Source of the DNA: Lautropia sp. | GTDB lineage: Bacteria > Pseudomonadota > Gammaproteobacteria > Burkholderiales > Burkholderiaceae_E | Assembly: GCA_030527825.1 (NCBI GenBank) | Contig: JAUNAC010000003.1 | Location: forward strand, 1 to 64,000 | Direction of reading: 5' to 3' | DNA length: 64,000 nucleotides | Shown here: positions 37,203 to 47,855 of the stretch, in pieces | Position numbering within the stretch: the first letter of the stretch is position 1 | How the letters are laid out: each line of letters begins with the position of its first letter | Notes under the pieces: model-generated | What the model was told of the DNA's origin: nothing | The model's database searches: none | The model's input: the letters and a program-made list of their open reading frames with translations, nothing else | Program-made: the position numbers and the translations under genes

Positions 37203-37745
37203 ATGGGCATGAGTGCGCTTCTATCGAAGGGCGAGGCACAGGCGGGCAGTGGTGCGGACGGGTCGTCGCCGGTAGCCGGACAGCCCGCTGCCTCGGGTGC
37301 AGCAGCCACCCATCTTGCCTTGATGATCGGCGATGAGCGATATCTGGTGGATCTGGCCGATGCCGGTGAGATTGTGCCCATGCCGGCTGCGTCCATCCTG
37401 CAGGTACCGTTGACCCGGGACTGGTTCCTGGGTGTTGTCAATGTGCGGGGGACCCTGTTTACAGTGGTGGATCTGGCCCGGTTCATGGGGGGGGGATTCA
37501 CGCCGCTGAGCAAGGAGTCGCGTCTGCTGACCCTCTCTCCGGCACTCACCTTTAATGCCACGCTGGTGGTGAGCCGGATGCTGGGGCTTCGCAACAGTGC
37601 GGCCATGACCTTGCTGGAAAAAAAAGTCAGTTATGACAAACCTTGGCTGGCCGAGCAGTATTCCGACGCTGAGGGTCAGGTGTGGCGTCGTCTGAGCCTG
37701 TCGAAACTGGTATCGGCGTCAGAGTTTTTGATGGTCGGGCGTTGA
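37203..37745 (+). CDS. pilI: CheW-like adaptor PilI
   Basis: This 180-residue CheW-domain adaptor links the receptor PilJ to the kinase ChpA. The CheW core starts near residue 38 ([24 protein letters not shown]) and includes [18 protein letters not shown]. The first 35 residues are low-complexity. It is coupled closely to pilH and followed after 35 bases by pilJ. Confidence 0.94.
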   Translation: MGMSALLSKGEAQAGSGADGSSPVAGQPAASGAAATHLALMIGDERYLVDLADAGEIVPMPAASILQVPLTRDWFLGVVNVRGTLFTVVDLARFMGGGFTPLSKESRLLTLSPALTFNATLVVSRMLGLRNSAAMTLLEKKVSYDKPWLAEQYSDAEGQVWRRLSLSKLVSASEFLMVGR

Positions 37746-37780
37746 GCCTGACATGGAACAAAAAAGGGGATACAGCGGTC

Positions 37781-39982
37781 ATGTCTTCATTGCATGGATC
37801 CATCGGTATGGAACAGCTCGGCAGCGGCGACCCGTCCGAATCATCCCTAGTGGGCAGCGCGGCGGCGAACCATGCGCAGAGTGGTCCGCCGCGTGCCCGG
37901 GTACGAAACCGTGCGCGCCCTACGCCGATTCTGAGCAGGCTCAGTCTCAAGTGGCAGGCCATTATCCTGCTGAGCGCACTGGCCGTGACAGTGGGGACGG
38001 CCATTTCGCTAAATGTCTACGAACGGCAGTCCGACCGGATTTATGCACTGCAGAATGAGGTGGTGGGCGATACTCTGATGCATTCGCAGCGTCTGGGCAA
38101 AGCTGCCAATCTTGCAGTTCAGGGCAATGAAAAGGCGTATGGCCAGCTCAAGGAAAGCCAGACATTTCTGGCTGATGCAGTCAGCGCCCTGAAAAACGGC
38201 GGGGAGGTGGATCATCTGAGTGTTCCCCCGCTGCCAGGCAGATACCACATCGAGAAGGAGCGCTTTGAAGCTGCCTGGGCGGATGTGTCGCCTTCGGTCA
38301 ACGCGCTGGTTCAGCAGCAGGCGGTACTGATCCGCTTTCATTCGCTGGTGGACGAGATGGCTACGGTTGAAAGAGCCCTGTCGGCTGCGCAGCTCTCGCT
38401 CAGTGCCAGCCTGCGGGATGGAGGCGCCAATGCCCTTGATCAGCTATTGCTGGCACGTCTGAACGCCCAGACCCGCACGATTGCCGGCGAGATTGTCCGT
38501 ATGCAGGCGGGCGGCGCATTTGACAGTCGCGATGCGGTGGTATTGGCAGATGCCATCGAGAAGTTTGCCGTTATCCGGGAGACGGCACTCAATGGTGATT
38601 ATGTGCATCAGATTGGCGCCATCAAGAACGCCGAAGCCCGGGAGACGCTAAAGAAAAACCAGGGTCTTGCCAACCAGTTCATCCGGTTGGCCCTGGAGGC
38701 GCAGAAAGCCTTGCCGGCACTGGAGCAGGCCCGGCATGCCGGACTGGATGTTTTCACCAAGAGCGATGGGTTGACGCGGGCTGCCACGGCACTGCGCTCC
38801 CGATTGATCGAGCATCGAAACGAGGATTCTGCTGTTCAGTGGGCCATTCTCGGCTTTGCCTCGGCCGCGGTGCTGTCGCTGCTGCTGCTGTGCAAAGCCT
38901 ATTACGACGATTCAAAGCTGCAGGCCGACCGTTCTATTGACAAGCGTCTGGAAGCGGAGCGTCTGGAGCAGGAAGCCAACCGCATCAATGACCAGAACCA
39001 GAGTGCCATTCTGCGTCTGATGAATGAATTGCAGAAAGTGGCCGACGGCGATCTGACGGTACAGGCCACGGTGTCGGATGACATTACTGGCGCTATTGCG
39101 GATTCCATCAATTACACCGTTGAGGAGCTGCGCAGCCTGGTGGGTCGGATCAACCGGACCGCGGCGGCGGTGGCCGAGGCATCGGCTGGTGCGCAGGTGA
39201 CCGCATCACACCTGCAGGCTGTCAGCGAGCAACAGTCCCGCGAGATTCGTGAAACGGGCGAGGCGGTACTCAACATGGCGGCCCAGATCAAGCAGGTGTC
39301 AGCATCGGCCTCTGAATCTGCCGAGGTGGCACGCCAGTCCCTGTCTGCCGCAAGCCGGGGGCGGGATGCGGTGCAGAACGCCATTGCGGGGATGGGGGGG
39401 ATCCGCGAGCAGATTCAGGACACGGCCAAGCGTATCAAGCGGCTCGGTGAATCCAGTCAGGAAATCGGGGAAATTGTTGAGCTTATTTCCAATATTACGG
39501 AGCAGACCAACGTTCTGGCACTGAATGCCGCCATTCAGGCTGCCTCCGCCGGAGAGGCTGGCCGCGGGTTTACGGTTGTGGCAGAGGAGGTGCAGCGGCT
39601 GGCTGAACGTTCTGCCGAGGCTACCCGCCAGATTTCAGCCCTGGTCAAGGCCATTCAGACGGATACGCATGATGCGGTGGCGGCCATGGAGCGCAGCACA
39701 CAGGGGGTGGTTCGGGGGGCCAAGCTGTCGGATGAAGCCGGTATGGCCTTGATCGGTATTGGTCAGGTGTCGCAGGAACTGGCAGATCTGATCATGCGTA
39801 TTTCGCGCACCACGGAAAACCAGGCGGCGTCAGCTTCGTCCGTGGCACAAAGCATTCAGCGCATTTTGCTGGTCAACAGCCAGACCAATGAGGGAACACA
39901 GCAGACGGCCGGATCTATTTTGCAATTGTCCGAGCTTGCACGTGAGCTCAAGAATTCAGTGGCTCGCTTCCGGGTGGGTTGA
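37781..39982 (+). CDS. pilJ: Methyl-accepting chemotaxis protein PilJ
   Basis: This receptor of about 733 residues serves the twitching chemosensory array. Layout: a cytoplasmic tail, first membrane helix ([20 protein letters not shown], about residue 57), periplasmic PilJ-type sensor with helical repeats, second helix ([17 protein letters not shown], about residue 350), HAMP, then the coiled-coil signalling domain with the hairpin tip [20 protein letters not shown]. The start at 37781 follows AAAAGGGGA; an overlapping longer frame inside pilI has no conserved content. It should sense periplasmic or pilin-related cues and signal to ChpA. Confidence 0.94.
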   Translation: MSSLHGSIGMEQLGSGDPSESSLVGSAAANHAQSGPPRARVRNRARPTPILSRLSLKWQAIILLSALAVTVGTAISLNVYERQSDRIYALQNEVVGDTLMHSQRLGKAANLAVQGNEKAYGQLKESQTFLADAVSALKNGGEVDHLSVPPLPGRYHIEKERFEAAWADVSPSVNALVQQQAVLIRFHSLVDEMATVERALSAAQLSLSASLRDGGANALDQLLLARLNAQTRTIAGEIVRMQAGGAFDSRDAVVLADAIEKFAVIRETALNGDYVHQIGAIKNAEARETLKKNQGLANQFIRLALEAQKALPALEQARHAGLDVFTKSDGLTRAATALRSRLIEHRNEDSAVQWAILGFASAAVLSLLLLCKAYYDDSKLQADRSIDKRLEAERLEQEANRINDQNQSAILRLMNELQKVADGDLTVQATVSDDITGAIADSINYTVEELRSLVGRINRTAAAVAEASAGAQVTASHLQAVSEQQSREIRETGEAVLNMAAQIKQVSASASESAEVARQSLSAASRGRDAVQNAIAGMGGIREQIQDTAKRIKRLGESSQEIGEIVELISNITEQTNVLALNAAIQAASAGEAGRGFTVVAEEVQRLAERSAEATRQISALVKAIQTDTHDAVAAMERSTQGVVRGAKLSDEAGMALIGIGQVSQELADLIMRISRTTENQAASASSVAQSIQRILLVNSQTNEGTQQTAGSILQLSELARELKNSVARFRVG

Positions 39983-40055
39983 GGTTTCAGTGGTGTGTCG
40001 GCGCTGACCCGGAAAGTCCGGCAGCGCGATCCAATCGAGTCAGAGAGGGTGACGG

Positions 40056-43000
40056 GTGGAACACAGCAACAACATAGATATGATGACCCTGTCCTGGTTT
40101 GTGCCAGAGATCCGGGAGTCGCTGCATCACGCAGCGCAAGCGCTGGATGAGTTGCTGGCCAGTCCGACCAGTCAGGACATCGTGAAACGGGCCCGCTTGC
40201 ATGTGCACCAGACGCATGGTGCGCTGCAGGTGGCCGGCATTTCGGGCGTGGCCATGCTGACCGAAGAAGCGGAACAGGTTCTGTCAGCGTTCGAGGCAGG
40301 CACGCCGGTCCCTGACGAGCAGAACGTCGCGGTGCTGAAGCTGGCCATGCGGGCGATCACGGAGTATCTGGAAGACATCCAGGCCAATGGATCTCCGGTG
40401 CCTGTGCTGGTGCTGTATCCGTACTATCGGGATCTGCTGGCGATTCGCAAGGCGGTGCAGCCTGATCCGGCGGCCTTGCTGGATATTGACCTGGACCGGG
40501 GGTTGCCTGCTTCCATTCGTACCATGGTGTCAGATACCCCTGATCGGGAGGAGCGGGCGAAATCGGCGGCCCGCGCTTTTGAACGGGCACTGCCGGCGCT
40601 GATCCGCGGCGAGAACGTGGTAGCTGCTATCGAGGCGCTGCATGAAGCGATGGCCCGGTTGCTGCGTAACCAGCCTCATGGCGGTGCGCGTCTGTTTTAC
40701 TGGTTATCGTATGCGTTGCTCGATGGCCTGCGGCAGGGGGCGCTGAAAGTGGATCTGGCCACGCGCCGGGCCGTCGGCCGCATCAATATCCAGAATCGCC
40801 ACCTCTTCTCGGCGCAGGCAGACGTACCCGTCCAGTTCATCAAGGAGCTGTTGCTGCTGCTGGCGCAGGCCGGGCCGGGCTCTGCCGTCGTGGATGAAGT
40901 CAAGAAGCACTTTCAGTTGACGGGACTTGTTCCGCCGGACTATGAGCGGCGTCGCTACGGCCTGGCCGATCCAGAGGTCATTCGTGTCGCCCGGGAGGCG
41001 CTGGCACAGGTGCACCGGTCGTGGGAAAAAATTGCCAGCGGTGCACAGGCTGAAGAGCCGGCGTTTGCCGAGGCGGTCACCCGGTTGAATCAGGCGCTGC
41101 GCAAGACGCATTATTCCGGGCTGGCGATACTGGGCAAGACCCTGGCGACCATGCCGGCGGCGCTGGCCAGTCAGCAGGGACAGGTACGTGAAACGCTGGC
41201 GATCGAAGTGGCTACCGATGTGTTGTTCATGGAAGAGGCGCTGGCTGGCGCGCTGCGCTCCAATCCCAGTTACGATGACCGTGCCCAGGAACTGGCTACA
41301 CGCATCAACAGCCTGTTGAATCACCCCGCCACCTTTGATTCGACGCCCTTGCCCTGGCTGGTGGCGTTGTCCAATCAGGCATCGGAACGGATGACACAGG
41401 CGGTGTTCGTCAATGAGCTCAAGCACAATCTGTCCACCTGTGAACAGGCCCTGGATGATTACTTTCGTGATGAATCGGCGGTTGCCCGTCTGGAGGCGGT
41501 CGAGCCGCTGCTCATGGAAACCGGGGCGGTACTGACGGTACTGGAATACAAGGATGCTGCCAGCGCCTGCCAGTTCATCAATCGCCAGGTCGATGACATC
41601 ATCCATGACCGGGTGCAGCTGGATGATGAGCGGCGGGCTCGCCTGGCCGATGGTCTGAGTTCCCTGGGGTTTTTTGTCGAGACATTGCTGCAGCCGGGAG
41701 AGCGCGCCAGACGTTTCCGTTTCGATGCGGTACGCGGCCTGCTGTATGAAGATACGTCGTTACCGGAAACCGCACCGGCGCCTGCTGAAGAGAGCCTTTC
41801 TCAGGCAGACGTGCCGATGCCGGAAGCCGGGATGCAGGAGCTGGACACGCCCGCCGGTCCGCCCGATCGTTCCGTCGCCGCTGTCGTGCAGGAACCTGCT
41901 GAGGCCGCGGCACAAGGGCCGGAACCTATTGGCACGGACGCCGCTGAAATTGAAGTGGCCCCAGCTGAGGTTGCATCCGCTCCGGCGGGTGCAGCCGAAC
42001 CTGACCATGCGGTGCTCCCGGAGGGGGTCCTGGAAGATGGCACCGTCGAGCTGTCGGCAGATGACGCGGAGCTGCACGAGATCTTCATGCTGGAGGCTGT
42101 TGAGGTTCTGAACGCGATTGACGAGCATCTGGCGGTCGTGCGTCGCGCACCAGAGGACCGGGAGGCCATGACAACTATCCGTCGGGGATTCCATACCCTG
42201 AAGGGATCCAGCCGGATGGTGGGTCTTGACGCCTTTGGCGAAGCGGCCTGGGCGTTTGAGCAGATGATGAACCACTGGCTGGCGCAGGATCGGGATGGTA
42301 CCCGTGCGCTGTTTGACCTGATCCACGATGGTGCCGCATTTTTCCGGCGCTGGTGTGAGCAGCTGCAGCGGGCACCCCGGCGCGTTCTGGACGCCAGTTT
42401 GCTGACGGCACGTTGTCATGCCTTCCCGGACAGCCCTGCCCAGACCGTGGCTGCCCAGCCGGCTGCACTGGCAGCAGCAGCTGCTGTGCAGCCGGATCCA
42501 CGTCCGGTGGAAGCCGGCATCCTGGCCTCGCCTGTGCAGGATGACCTGCCCATGGCGGGCGCGCCGTTGCGGGAGACGTCCTGGCAGGCAGATAGGCAAG
42601 ACGTGGAGGACATCCCTGCGCTGGATGTGGCCGAGGCGCATGACATTGTCGATAGCGTACCGGATCATGCCCAGGTTGATGGCTTTTCCAAGAGCCACAA
42701 TTTCGCGGCGGCCTCAGGCCAGGTGAATGTGGCGGATCTGCATGATTCGCTGGCAGACTTTCTGGATGAGGCCAGCGAGCGGGAGGCCGATATGCCCGTT
42801 GTCGATCCGGTGCATTTCCATACGGATCCGGTTCGGCATGAGCCCGTGGCTGATGATGGGGACAAGCTCGATGAGACGCCTGCAGACAGCGCACGGTCTG
42901 ACACAGGTCACGCCGTGGATCTGGCCCGTTGGCGCGCTGCCCTGCCAGAGTCGTCCGACGGGGATGAAGATCTGCTGGGGATGTTGCCTACCGGGGAAGA

Positions 43001-46000
43001 GCTGGAACTGAATAACCTGTCGGCGGTGGATCTGGACGCGGTGGATGCGTTCACTGTTCCTGCGGATGAAATTTCCTTCGATGATATTCCCCTGCTGAAT
43101 CTGGATGATGAGGTTGCGAACGAGCCGTCAGGAAGCGCGCAGCCGGTTGTGGCCGATACAGTGAATACACTGGAGCCGGTTGCCGGGTCCGACCCGCACG
43201 GACAGGAGGAGACTGCGCCGGTTGTGGCCGATACTGCGCCAGTGCAGGCGCCTGTGTCCGGGCGTGAGGTGGATGTGCCGGTCGAGCCGGCTGCTGAAAC
43301 CGTGGCCGTCACCGAACCGGCCAGCGTGGCGTCGCCGGCAGGGACCGTGCCGGCCCAGCCTGAGCCGCACGAGTCGATGGTGCGGATCGGTGAGCGCCTG
43401 GTCGATGCGGAGCTTTTCGAAATTTTCAATGCAGAGGCAACCCAGGCGCGCGCGCGTATTCATGATGACTGGCACAGCTGGCACGGGTCAGATGCGTTGC
43501 GCGCACCGGAGCCACTGGTGCGTGCGCTGCATACCCTGGTGGGCACTTCGCGCCATGTGGGGCTGGTGCAGGTACGCGGCATTGCCTGTGCCCTGGAAAA
43601 ATTGCTGATCAAGCAGCGTGAAACGGCCCGGCCGCTGCCCGAAGGTATGAAGGCGAGTATGGAGGCCGCCATCGGGGTGGTTGACCGGATGCTGGCCGAG
43701 TTTGCTGCCCGTTGCGAACCTGCCGCCGATCCGGACACCGTGCAACGCATGGAAGGGTTGCTGGCCAATTGGGATGTCGAGATCCTGGGTGATGAGCGCC
43801 CGCAGGTCAAGCCACATGAAGGCCGCCCAGGACACGAGGTTCGGGGCGAGGATCTGCTGAAGAAAGCGGCGGAAGTGCTCGGTGCCGCCCGTCGGGAAAC
43901 GCAGGAGAAACACGATCCGCTGGCCGGGCTGGCAGATGAGATTGATCCGGATCTGGGGCCGGTGTTCTTCGAGGAAGCAGAAGAGCTGATGCCGCAGGTG
44001 GACAACAATCTGCGTGAATGGCGCGAGCGCCCGGCGGATGGCTCGGTGCCGGGTGCGTTGATGCGGCTTTTCCATACCCTCAAGGGTAGCGCCCGGATGG
44101 CCGGGGCCATGCGCTTTGGCCAGATGATTCACGAGCTGGAAACCCAGGTTGAGGATGCGCTGGCGCAGCCCCCTGTACAGCCGTCGGTTATCGAAGCGGT
44201 TCTGGCCGGTTATGACCAGGCGGTATCCGCCTACGAAGTCATGCTGCATCCGGAGCTGGCTGAAGAGGGGGGGACAGATGCCGGCGTTGCCGCTGCATCT
44301 GTAACCGGAGCAGAGGTGGTGGATACGGTGCCGGCCGCCCCGGTGGCTGTCGAGGCGCCGGCAGCCGCAGCACCCGCCAGGCCGACATCGGCTCCGGAGG
44401 CGGCAGCCGCGACGCCAGCGGCCTCGTCCAGTCAGGCCGTTCCATCCGTCCCGGCGGCAGGTCATGCGCTGGGCGAAACGCCAACGCTGCCGGATGCGTG
44501 CGTGACCGCGGTACCGGGCAACCCGGCTGCCGCGGCACAGCATGTCATCCGCGTGCGGGCTGATCTGCTGGACCGGATGGTGGCTGAGGCCGGTGAGGTT
44601 GCGATTGCCCGGGCCAGACTGGATAGCGAGATGAGCCTGATCCGTGCCGCGATCAACGAGCTGACGGAAAACGTCAACCGTCTGCGTCTGCAGCTGCGTG
44701 AAATCGAAATTCAGGCCGATAACCAGATCCAGGCCAAGATTGCGCATTCCAACGAGCATGATACGGAGTTTGACCCCCTGGAGTTCGACCGCTACACCCG
44801 CTTCCAGGAAGTGACGCGGATGCTGGCCGAGTCGGTCAACGACGTCTCGACCGTTCAGCAGAACGCCCTGCGGGCACTGGACTCCGCCATGCAGGATCTG
44901 GCCCGGCAGGGACAGGTCAGCCGCAGCTTGCAGCAGAGTCTGATGCGGGTGCGGATGGTGCAGTTTTCCACCATCAATGACCGTCTCTATCGCGTGGTCC
45001 GTCAGGCTGGCAAGGATACTGACAAGCGTGTCACGTTGGAGATCAAGGGGGGACAGGCCGAGATCGACCGCAACGTCCTGGACCGCATGGCCGGGCCGAT
45101 CGAGCATATCCTGCGTAATTCGGTTGCTCACGGGATCGAGGAAAAGACCCGGCGGGCTGCCACGGGCAAACCCGATATCGGTGAGCTGACCATCGAGGTG
45201 ACCCAGGATGGCAATGAAGTCATCATGCGTTTCCTGGATGATGGTCAGGGGCTGGACTACCCGCGCATCGAGGCCCGAGCCCGTGAACGCGGCCTGATTG
45301 CCCCGGATCATCAGCCCTCGGAACGCGAACTGGCGCAGATGATCTTCGCCCCCGGCTTTTCCACCGCCAAGCAGGTCACGGCCCTGGCGGGACGGGGGGT
45401 CGGCATGGATGTGGTGCGCGCCGAGGTGGCTGGCCTGGGCGGCCGGATCGATGTCGACTCCACCGCCGGCAAGGGCAGCTGCTTCACGGTGCACCTGCCG
45501 GTCTCGCTGGCGGTCACCCAGGTGGTGCTGCTGGAGATCGAGGGGGGAAAGTTTGCGGTGCAGAGCGCGCTGGTCGAGCAGATCGTGCAAATGAAGCCCG
45601 AGGCGCTGACTGAAGCCTATCAGTCCCAGCGCGCGGAAATCGCCGGTGAACGTGTGCCGTTCTACTTCCTGGGCAGCCTGCTGGAGATTCCGGGGGCGAA
45701 ACCGGCGGCGCAGCGCGTCGCGCCGGTGGTGGTGCTGCGTGCCGGCGCCACGCGCATTGCCCTGCACGTGGATGTGGTGGTCCCCAACCAGGAGGTGGTC
45801 ATCAAGCATATCGGTCCGCAGCTGGCCCGTCTGGCCGGGGTGGCGGGTGCCACGGTGCTTGGCAATGGCGATATCGTGCTGATCCTGAACCCGGTGCAAC
45901 TGGCCATGGCGCGTGTCTCGGGTCAGCTGGGCAAGGTGAAGGCGGCGACTTTCAGCGCCAGTGAGCTGCAGACGGCTGCCACGGTGATGGTGGTGGATGA

Positions 46001-46364
46001 CTCGGTGACCGTCCGCAAGGTGACACAGCGCCTGCTGGTGCGTGAAGGCTATAACGTGCTGCTGGCCAAGGATGGCGTCGATGCCCTGCGGCAGATGCAG
46101 GAGGCGATCCCGGATGTGATGCTGGTGGATATCGAGATGCCGCGCATGGATGGCTTTGACCTGACCCGCAACGTACGTGAGCATGCCGACTATGCCAATG
46201 TGCCGATCATCATGATCACCTCGCGCACGGCCGACAAGCATCGCAACCACGCGCTGTCGATGGGGGTGGATGTCTTCCTCGGCAAGCCCTTCTCCGAGGA
46301 TGAGCTGCTGCGGCATGTGAAGAGCTTCGCCAGCCAGCGGACGCCGCGCGCGGTGGCGGGCTGA
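40056..46364 (+). CDS. chpA: Hybrid chemosensory histidine kinase ChpA (PilL)
   Basis: This 2102-residue CheA-like kinase drives the Pil-Chp pathway. The N-terminus is a FimL/HPt-like helical region with His at about 50 and 54. Clear histidine phosphotransfer domains have GFHTLKGSSRMVG (His about 713), ALHTLVGTSRHVG (about 1159) and LFHTLKGSARMAG (about 1340). Between them run Ala/Pro/Glu-rich linkers. A CheA-type dimer/ATPase module follows (HILRNSVAHGIEEK, FLDDGQGLDY, GRGVGMDVVRAEV), then a CheW domain and a C-terminal receiver with phospho-Asp about 2025 (LVDIEMPRMDG). The GTG start has GAGAGGG 6-12 bases upstream. A hairpin terminator follows the stop. Confidence 0.95.
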   Translation: MEHSNNIDMMTLSWFVPEIRESLHHAAQALDELLASPTSQDIVKRARLHVHQTHGALQVAGISGVAMLTEEAEQVLSAFEAGTPVPDEQNVAVLKLAMRAITEYLEDIQANGSPVPVLVLYPYYRDLLAIRKAVQPDPAALLDIDLDRGLPASIRTMVSDTPDREERAKSAARAFERALPALIRGENVVAAIEALHEAMARLLRNQPHGGARLFYWLSYALLDGLRQGALKVDLATRRAVGRINIQNRHLFSAQADVPVQFIKELLLLLAQAGPGSAVVDEVKKHFQLTGLVPPDYERRRYGLADPEVIRVAREALAQVHRSWEKIASGAQAEEPAFAEAVTRLNQALRKTHYSGLAILGKTLATMPAALASQQGQVRETLAIEVATDVLFMEEALAGALRSNPSYDDRAQELATRINSLLNHPATFDSTPLPWLVALSNQASERMTQAVFVNELKHNLSTCEQALDDYFRDESAVARLEAVEPLLMETGAVLTVLEYKDAASACQFINRQVDDIIHDRVQLDDERRARLADGLSSLGFFVETLLQPGERARRFRFDAVRGLLYEDTSLPETAPAPAEESLSQADVPMPEAGMQELDTPAGPPDRSVAAVVQEPAEAAAQGPEPIGTDAAEIEVAPAEVASAPAGAAEPDHAVLPEGVLEDGTVELSADDAELHEIFMLEAVEVLNAIDEHLAVVRRAPEDREAMTTIRRGFHTLKGSSRMVGLDAFGEAAWAFEQMMNHWLAQDRDGTRALFDLIHDGAAFFRRWCEQLQRAPRRVLDASLLTARCHAFPDSPAQTVAAQPAALAAAAAVQPDPRPVEAGILASPVQDDLPMAGAPLRETSWQADRQDVEDIPALDVAEAHDIVDSVPDHAQVDGFSKSHNFAAASGQVNVADLHDSLADFLDEASEREADMPVVDPVHFHTDPVRHEPVADDGDKLDETPADSARSDTGHAVDLARWRAALPESSDGDEDLLGMLPTGEELELNNLSAVDLDAVDAFTVPADEISFDDIPLLNLDDEVANEPSGSAQPVVADTVNTLEPVAGSDPHGQEETAPVVADTAPVQAPVSGREVDVPVEPAAETVAVTEPASVASPAGTVPAQPEPHESMVRIGERLVDAELFEIFNAEATQARARIHDDWHSWHGSDALRAPEPLVRALHTLVGTSRHVGLVQVRGIACALEKLLIKQRETARPLPEGMKASMEAAIGVVDRMLAEFAARCEPAADPDTVQRMEGLLANWDVEILGDERPQVKPHEGRPGHEVRGEDLLKKAAEVLGAARRETQEKHDPLAGLADEIDPDLGPVFFEEAEELMPQVDNNLREWRERPADGSVPGALMRLFHTLKGSARMAGAMRFGQMIHELETQVEDALAQPPVQPSVIEAVLAGYDQAVSAYEVMLHPELAEEGGTDAGVAAASVTGAEVVDTVPAAPVAVEAPAAAAPARPTSAPEAAAATPAASSSQAVPSVPAAGHALGETPTLPDACVTAVPGNPAAAAQHVIRVRADLLDRMVAEAGEVAIARARLDSEMSLIRAAINELTENVNRLRLQLREIEIQADNQIQAKIAHSNEHDTEFDPLEFDRYTRFQEVTRMLAESVNDVSTVQQNALRALDSAMQDLARQGQVSRSLQQSLMRVRMVQFSTINDRLYRVVRQAGKDTDKRVTLEIKGGQAEIDRNVLDRMAGPIEHILRNSVAHGIEEKTRRAATGKPDIGELTIEVTQDGNEVIMRFLDDGQGLDYPRIEARARERGLIAPDHQPSERELAQMIFAPGFSTAKQVTALAGRGVGMDVVRAEVAGLGGRIDVDSTAGKGSCFTVHLPVSLAVTQVVLLEIEGGKFAVQSALVEQIVQMKPEALTEAYQSQRAEIAGERVPFYFLGSLLEIPGAKPAAQRVAPVVVLRAGATRIALHVDVVVPNQEVVIKHIGPQLARLAGVAGATVLGNGDIVLILNPVQLAMARVSGQLGKVKAATFSASELQTAATVMVVDDSVTVRKVTQRLLVREGYNVLLAKDGVDALRQMQEAIPDVMLVDIEMPRMDGFDLTRNVREHADYANVPIIMITSRTADKHRNHALSMGVDVFLGKPFSEDELLRHVKSFASQRTPRAVAG

Positions 46365-46410
46365 CGGCGTCCGGGCCGGGCAGTGACTGCCCGGTTGCCG
46401 CCAGTGAAAG

Positions 46411-46438
46411 CAGCGCCTTCGGGCGCTGTTTCTGTTTT
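46411..46438 (+). terminator. Terminator of the pil-chp operon
   Basis: A 7-bp GC stem (46411-46417 with 46422-46428) capped by a TTCG tetraloop is followed by TTTCTGTTTT. It lies about 45 bases after the chpA stop. Confidence 0.75.
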
Positions 46439-46577
46439 GGGTACGGCAATCCAGCGGCGGATCACGCCGGATGTGCCGGCAGGCACAGGGCATGGCCAGA
46501 CGGGGCGTGTGCGGGGCCTCTGCGATAATCGGTCCCGAGGACCCGCCTTTTGGCGGTCCAGGTGACGAGGGGTTGGG

Positions 46578-47675
46578 ATGAGGAATTCCGTGCGTGCAGG
46601 ACTGGCCCTGCTGGTGGTGACGGCACTGGCCCTGGCAGGGATCTATGGGTGGCAACAAAGGGATCCAGACATGGCTGTGCAGCAGGTGGCGGCCGACCGC
46701 GGGCCGGTGGTCAGCAGCCTGCAGGTGACGGGCGTGGTTCGTGCCGATCGGCACGTCGCGCTGTCCAGCCGTGTGGCGGGAACGGTGGCCCTGGCCGCTG
46801 CTCGCGAGGGTGACGCAGTGCAGGCGGGCGAGTTGCTGCTGCAGCTGGATGATGCCGAGGCCCGCCTGCTGGTGCGCAGCCGTTCACTGGCGCTGGCGGA
46901 GGCCGCGCAGCAGTTGCAGCAGGCCCGTCGGCAGCTGCGGATGCAGCGCGCGGAACATGCCGATGGCGGCATTGGCCGGCAGGTGCTCCAGGATGCCGAG
47001 GACAGGGTGAAGCTCGCGGAACTGGCGCAGGACAAGGCGCAGGTGGCACTGGAGAGCGCCAGGCAGGATCTGGTACATCAGCAGCTGCATGCGCCCATGG
47101 CGGGTGTCGTGACAGCGCGTGCCGTGGAGCCCGGTGAATTCGTGCAACCCGGGCGGATGCTGTTCGAGCTGGCCGGCCCTGAGCAGGCCATCCTGCTCAA
47201 GGTTGAGCCTGTGGATGCCAGCGCACTGCGCACGGGCATGCCGGTGCGTGTGTCACTGGAGGGGCTCGACAGGCCGCCGGTTCAGGAACATATCCGGCGG
47301 ATCGAGCCGGCCATACGCAGGGAAGGGAATTCCGATTACCTGCCGGTCTGGGTAACGGTGACCGACCGGACACTGCCATTGCGCCTGAATCAGCAGGTTC
47401 AGGTCGATATCGACATGGCGACGCATGATGCTTCCGTTCGCCTGCCCCTGGATGCCCTGGTGACGCGGGGCGGGCGGCATTATGTCTGGCGGCTGCGCGC
47501 GGGAAGGCTCGCGCTGGATGAGGTGCGGCTGGGCGCGCTGGGTGACCGCTATGTCGAGATACGCCAGGGCATTGCAGTCGGTGATGTCGTGGTGCTGCCG
47601 GGCGGACAGGCGTTGCAGCCCGGCCAGAAGGCGCATGTGTCCGGGCTCAGGAAGGCGGATTCTCCGGGCCCATAG
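46578..47675 (+). CDS. Periplasmic adaptor (membrane-fusion) protein of a MacAB-like exporter
   Basis: This 365-residue HlyD/MacA-family adaptor has an N-terminal membrane anchor (LALLVVTALALAGIYGW), a lipoyl/barrel-sandwich half (SSRVAGTVALAAAREGDAVQAG), a long alpha-hairpin rich in Gln/Ala/Arg, the second lipoyl half (LHAPMAGVVTARAVEPGEFV) and C-terminal beta-barrel and membrane-proximal domains. It begins an export cluster with an ABC ATPase, permease and outer-membrane factor, all on the same strand. The cargo is unknown. Confidence 0.9.
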   Translation: MRNSVRAGLALLVVTALALAGIYGWQQRDPDMAVQQVAADRGPVVSSLQVTGVVRADRHVALSSRVAGTVALAAAREGDAVQAGELLLQLDDAEARLLVRSRSLALAEAAQQLQQARRQLRMQRAEHADGGIGRQVLQDAEDRVKLAELAQDKAQVALESARQDLVHQQLHAPMAGVVTARAVEPGEFVQPGRMLFELAGPEQAILLKVEPVDASALRTGMPVRVSLEGLDRPPVQEHIRRIEPAIRREGNSDYLPVWVTVTDRTLPLRLNQQVQVDIDMATHDASVRLPLDALVTRGGRHYVWRLRAGRLALDEVRLGALGDRYVEIRQGIAVGDVVVLPGGQALQPGQKAHVSGLRKADSPGP

Positions 47676-47855
47676 CCTGAATCATGTGTGGAGAGGAATG
47701 GGCAATCCCGTCCACGTCGGCGGCATGGGGCTGCGCTTGCCTGTGTGTGGCCAGGGCCTCCAGGCCACGGGCGAGCCATGAAAAGGCCATGGGGTATGAT
47801 ACGGCGATGATGGATCTGGCCGGTGTCACTTCATGTTTTCGGGCGTTTTCTGGTA

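Noticed and set aside
43488..46754. Very long minus-strand open frame (over 1000 codons) opposite chpA
   Set aside because: It is antisense to a well-supported kinase gene, rich in His/Arg/Gln as expected from the complement of GC-rich codons, and has no domain.
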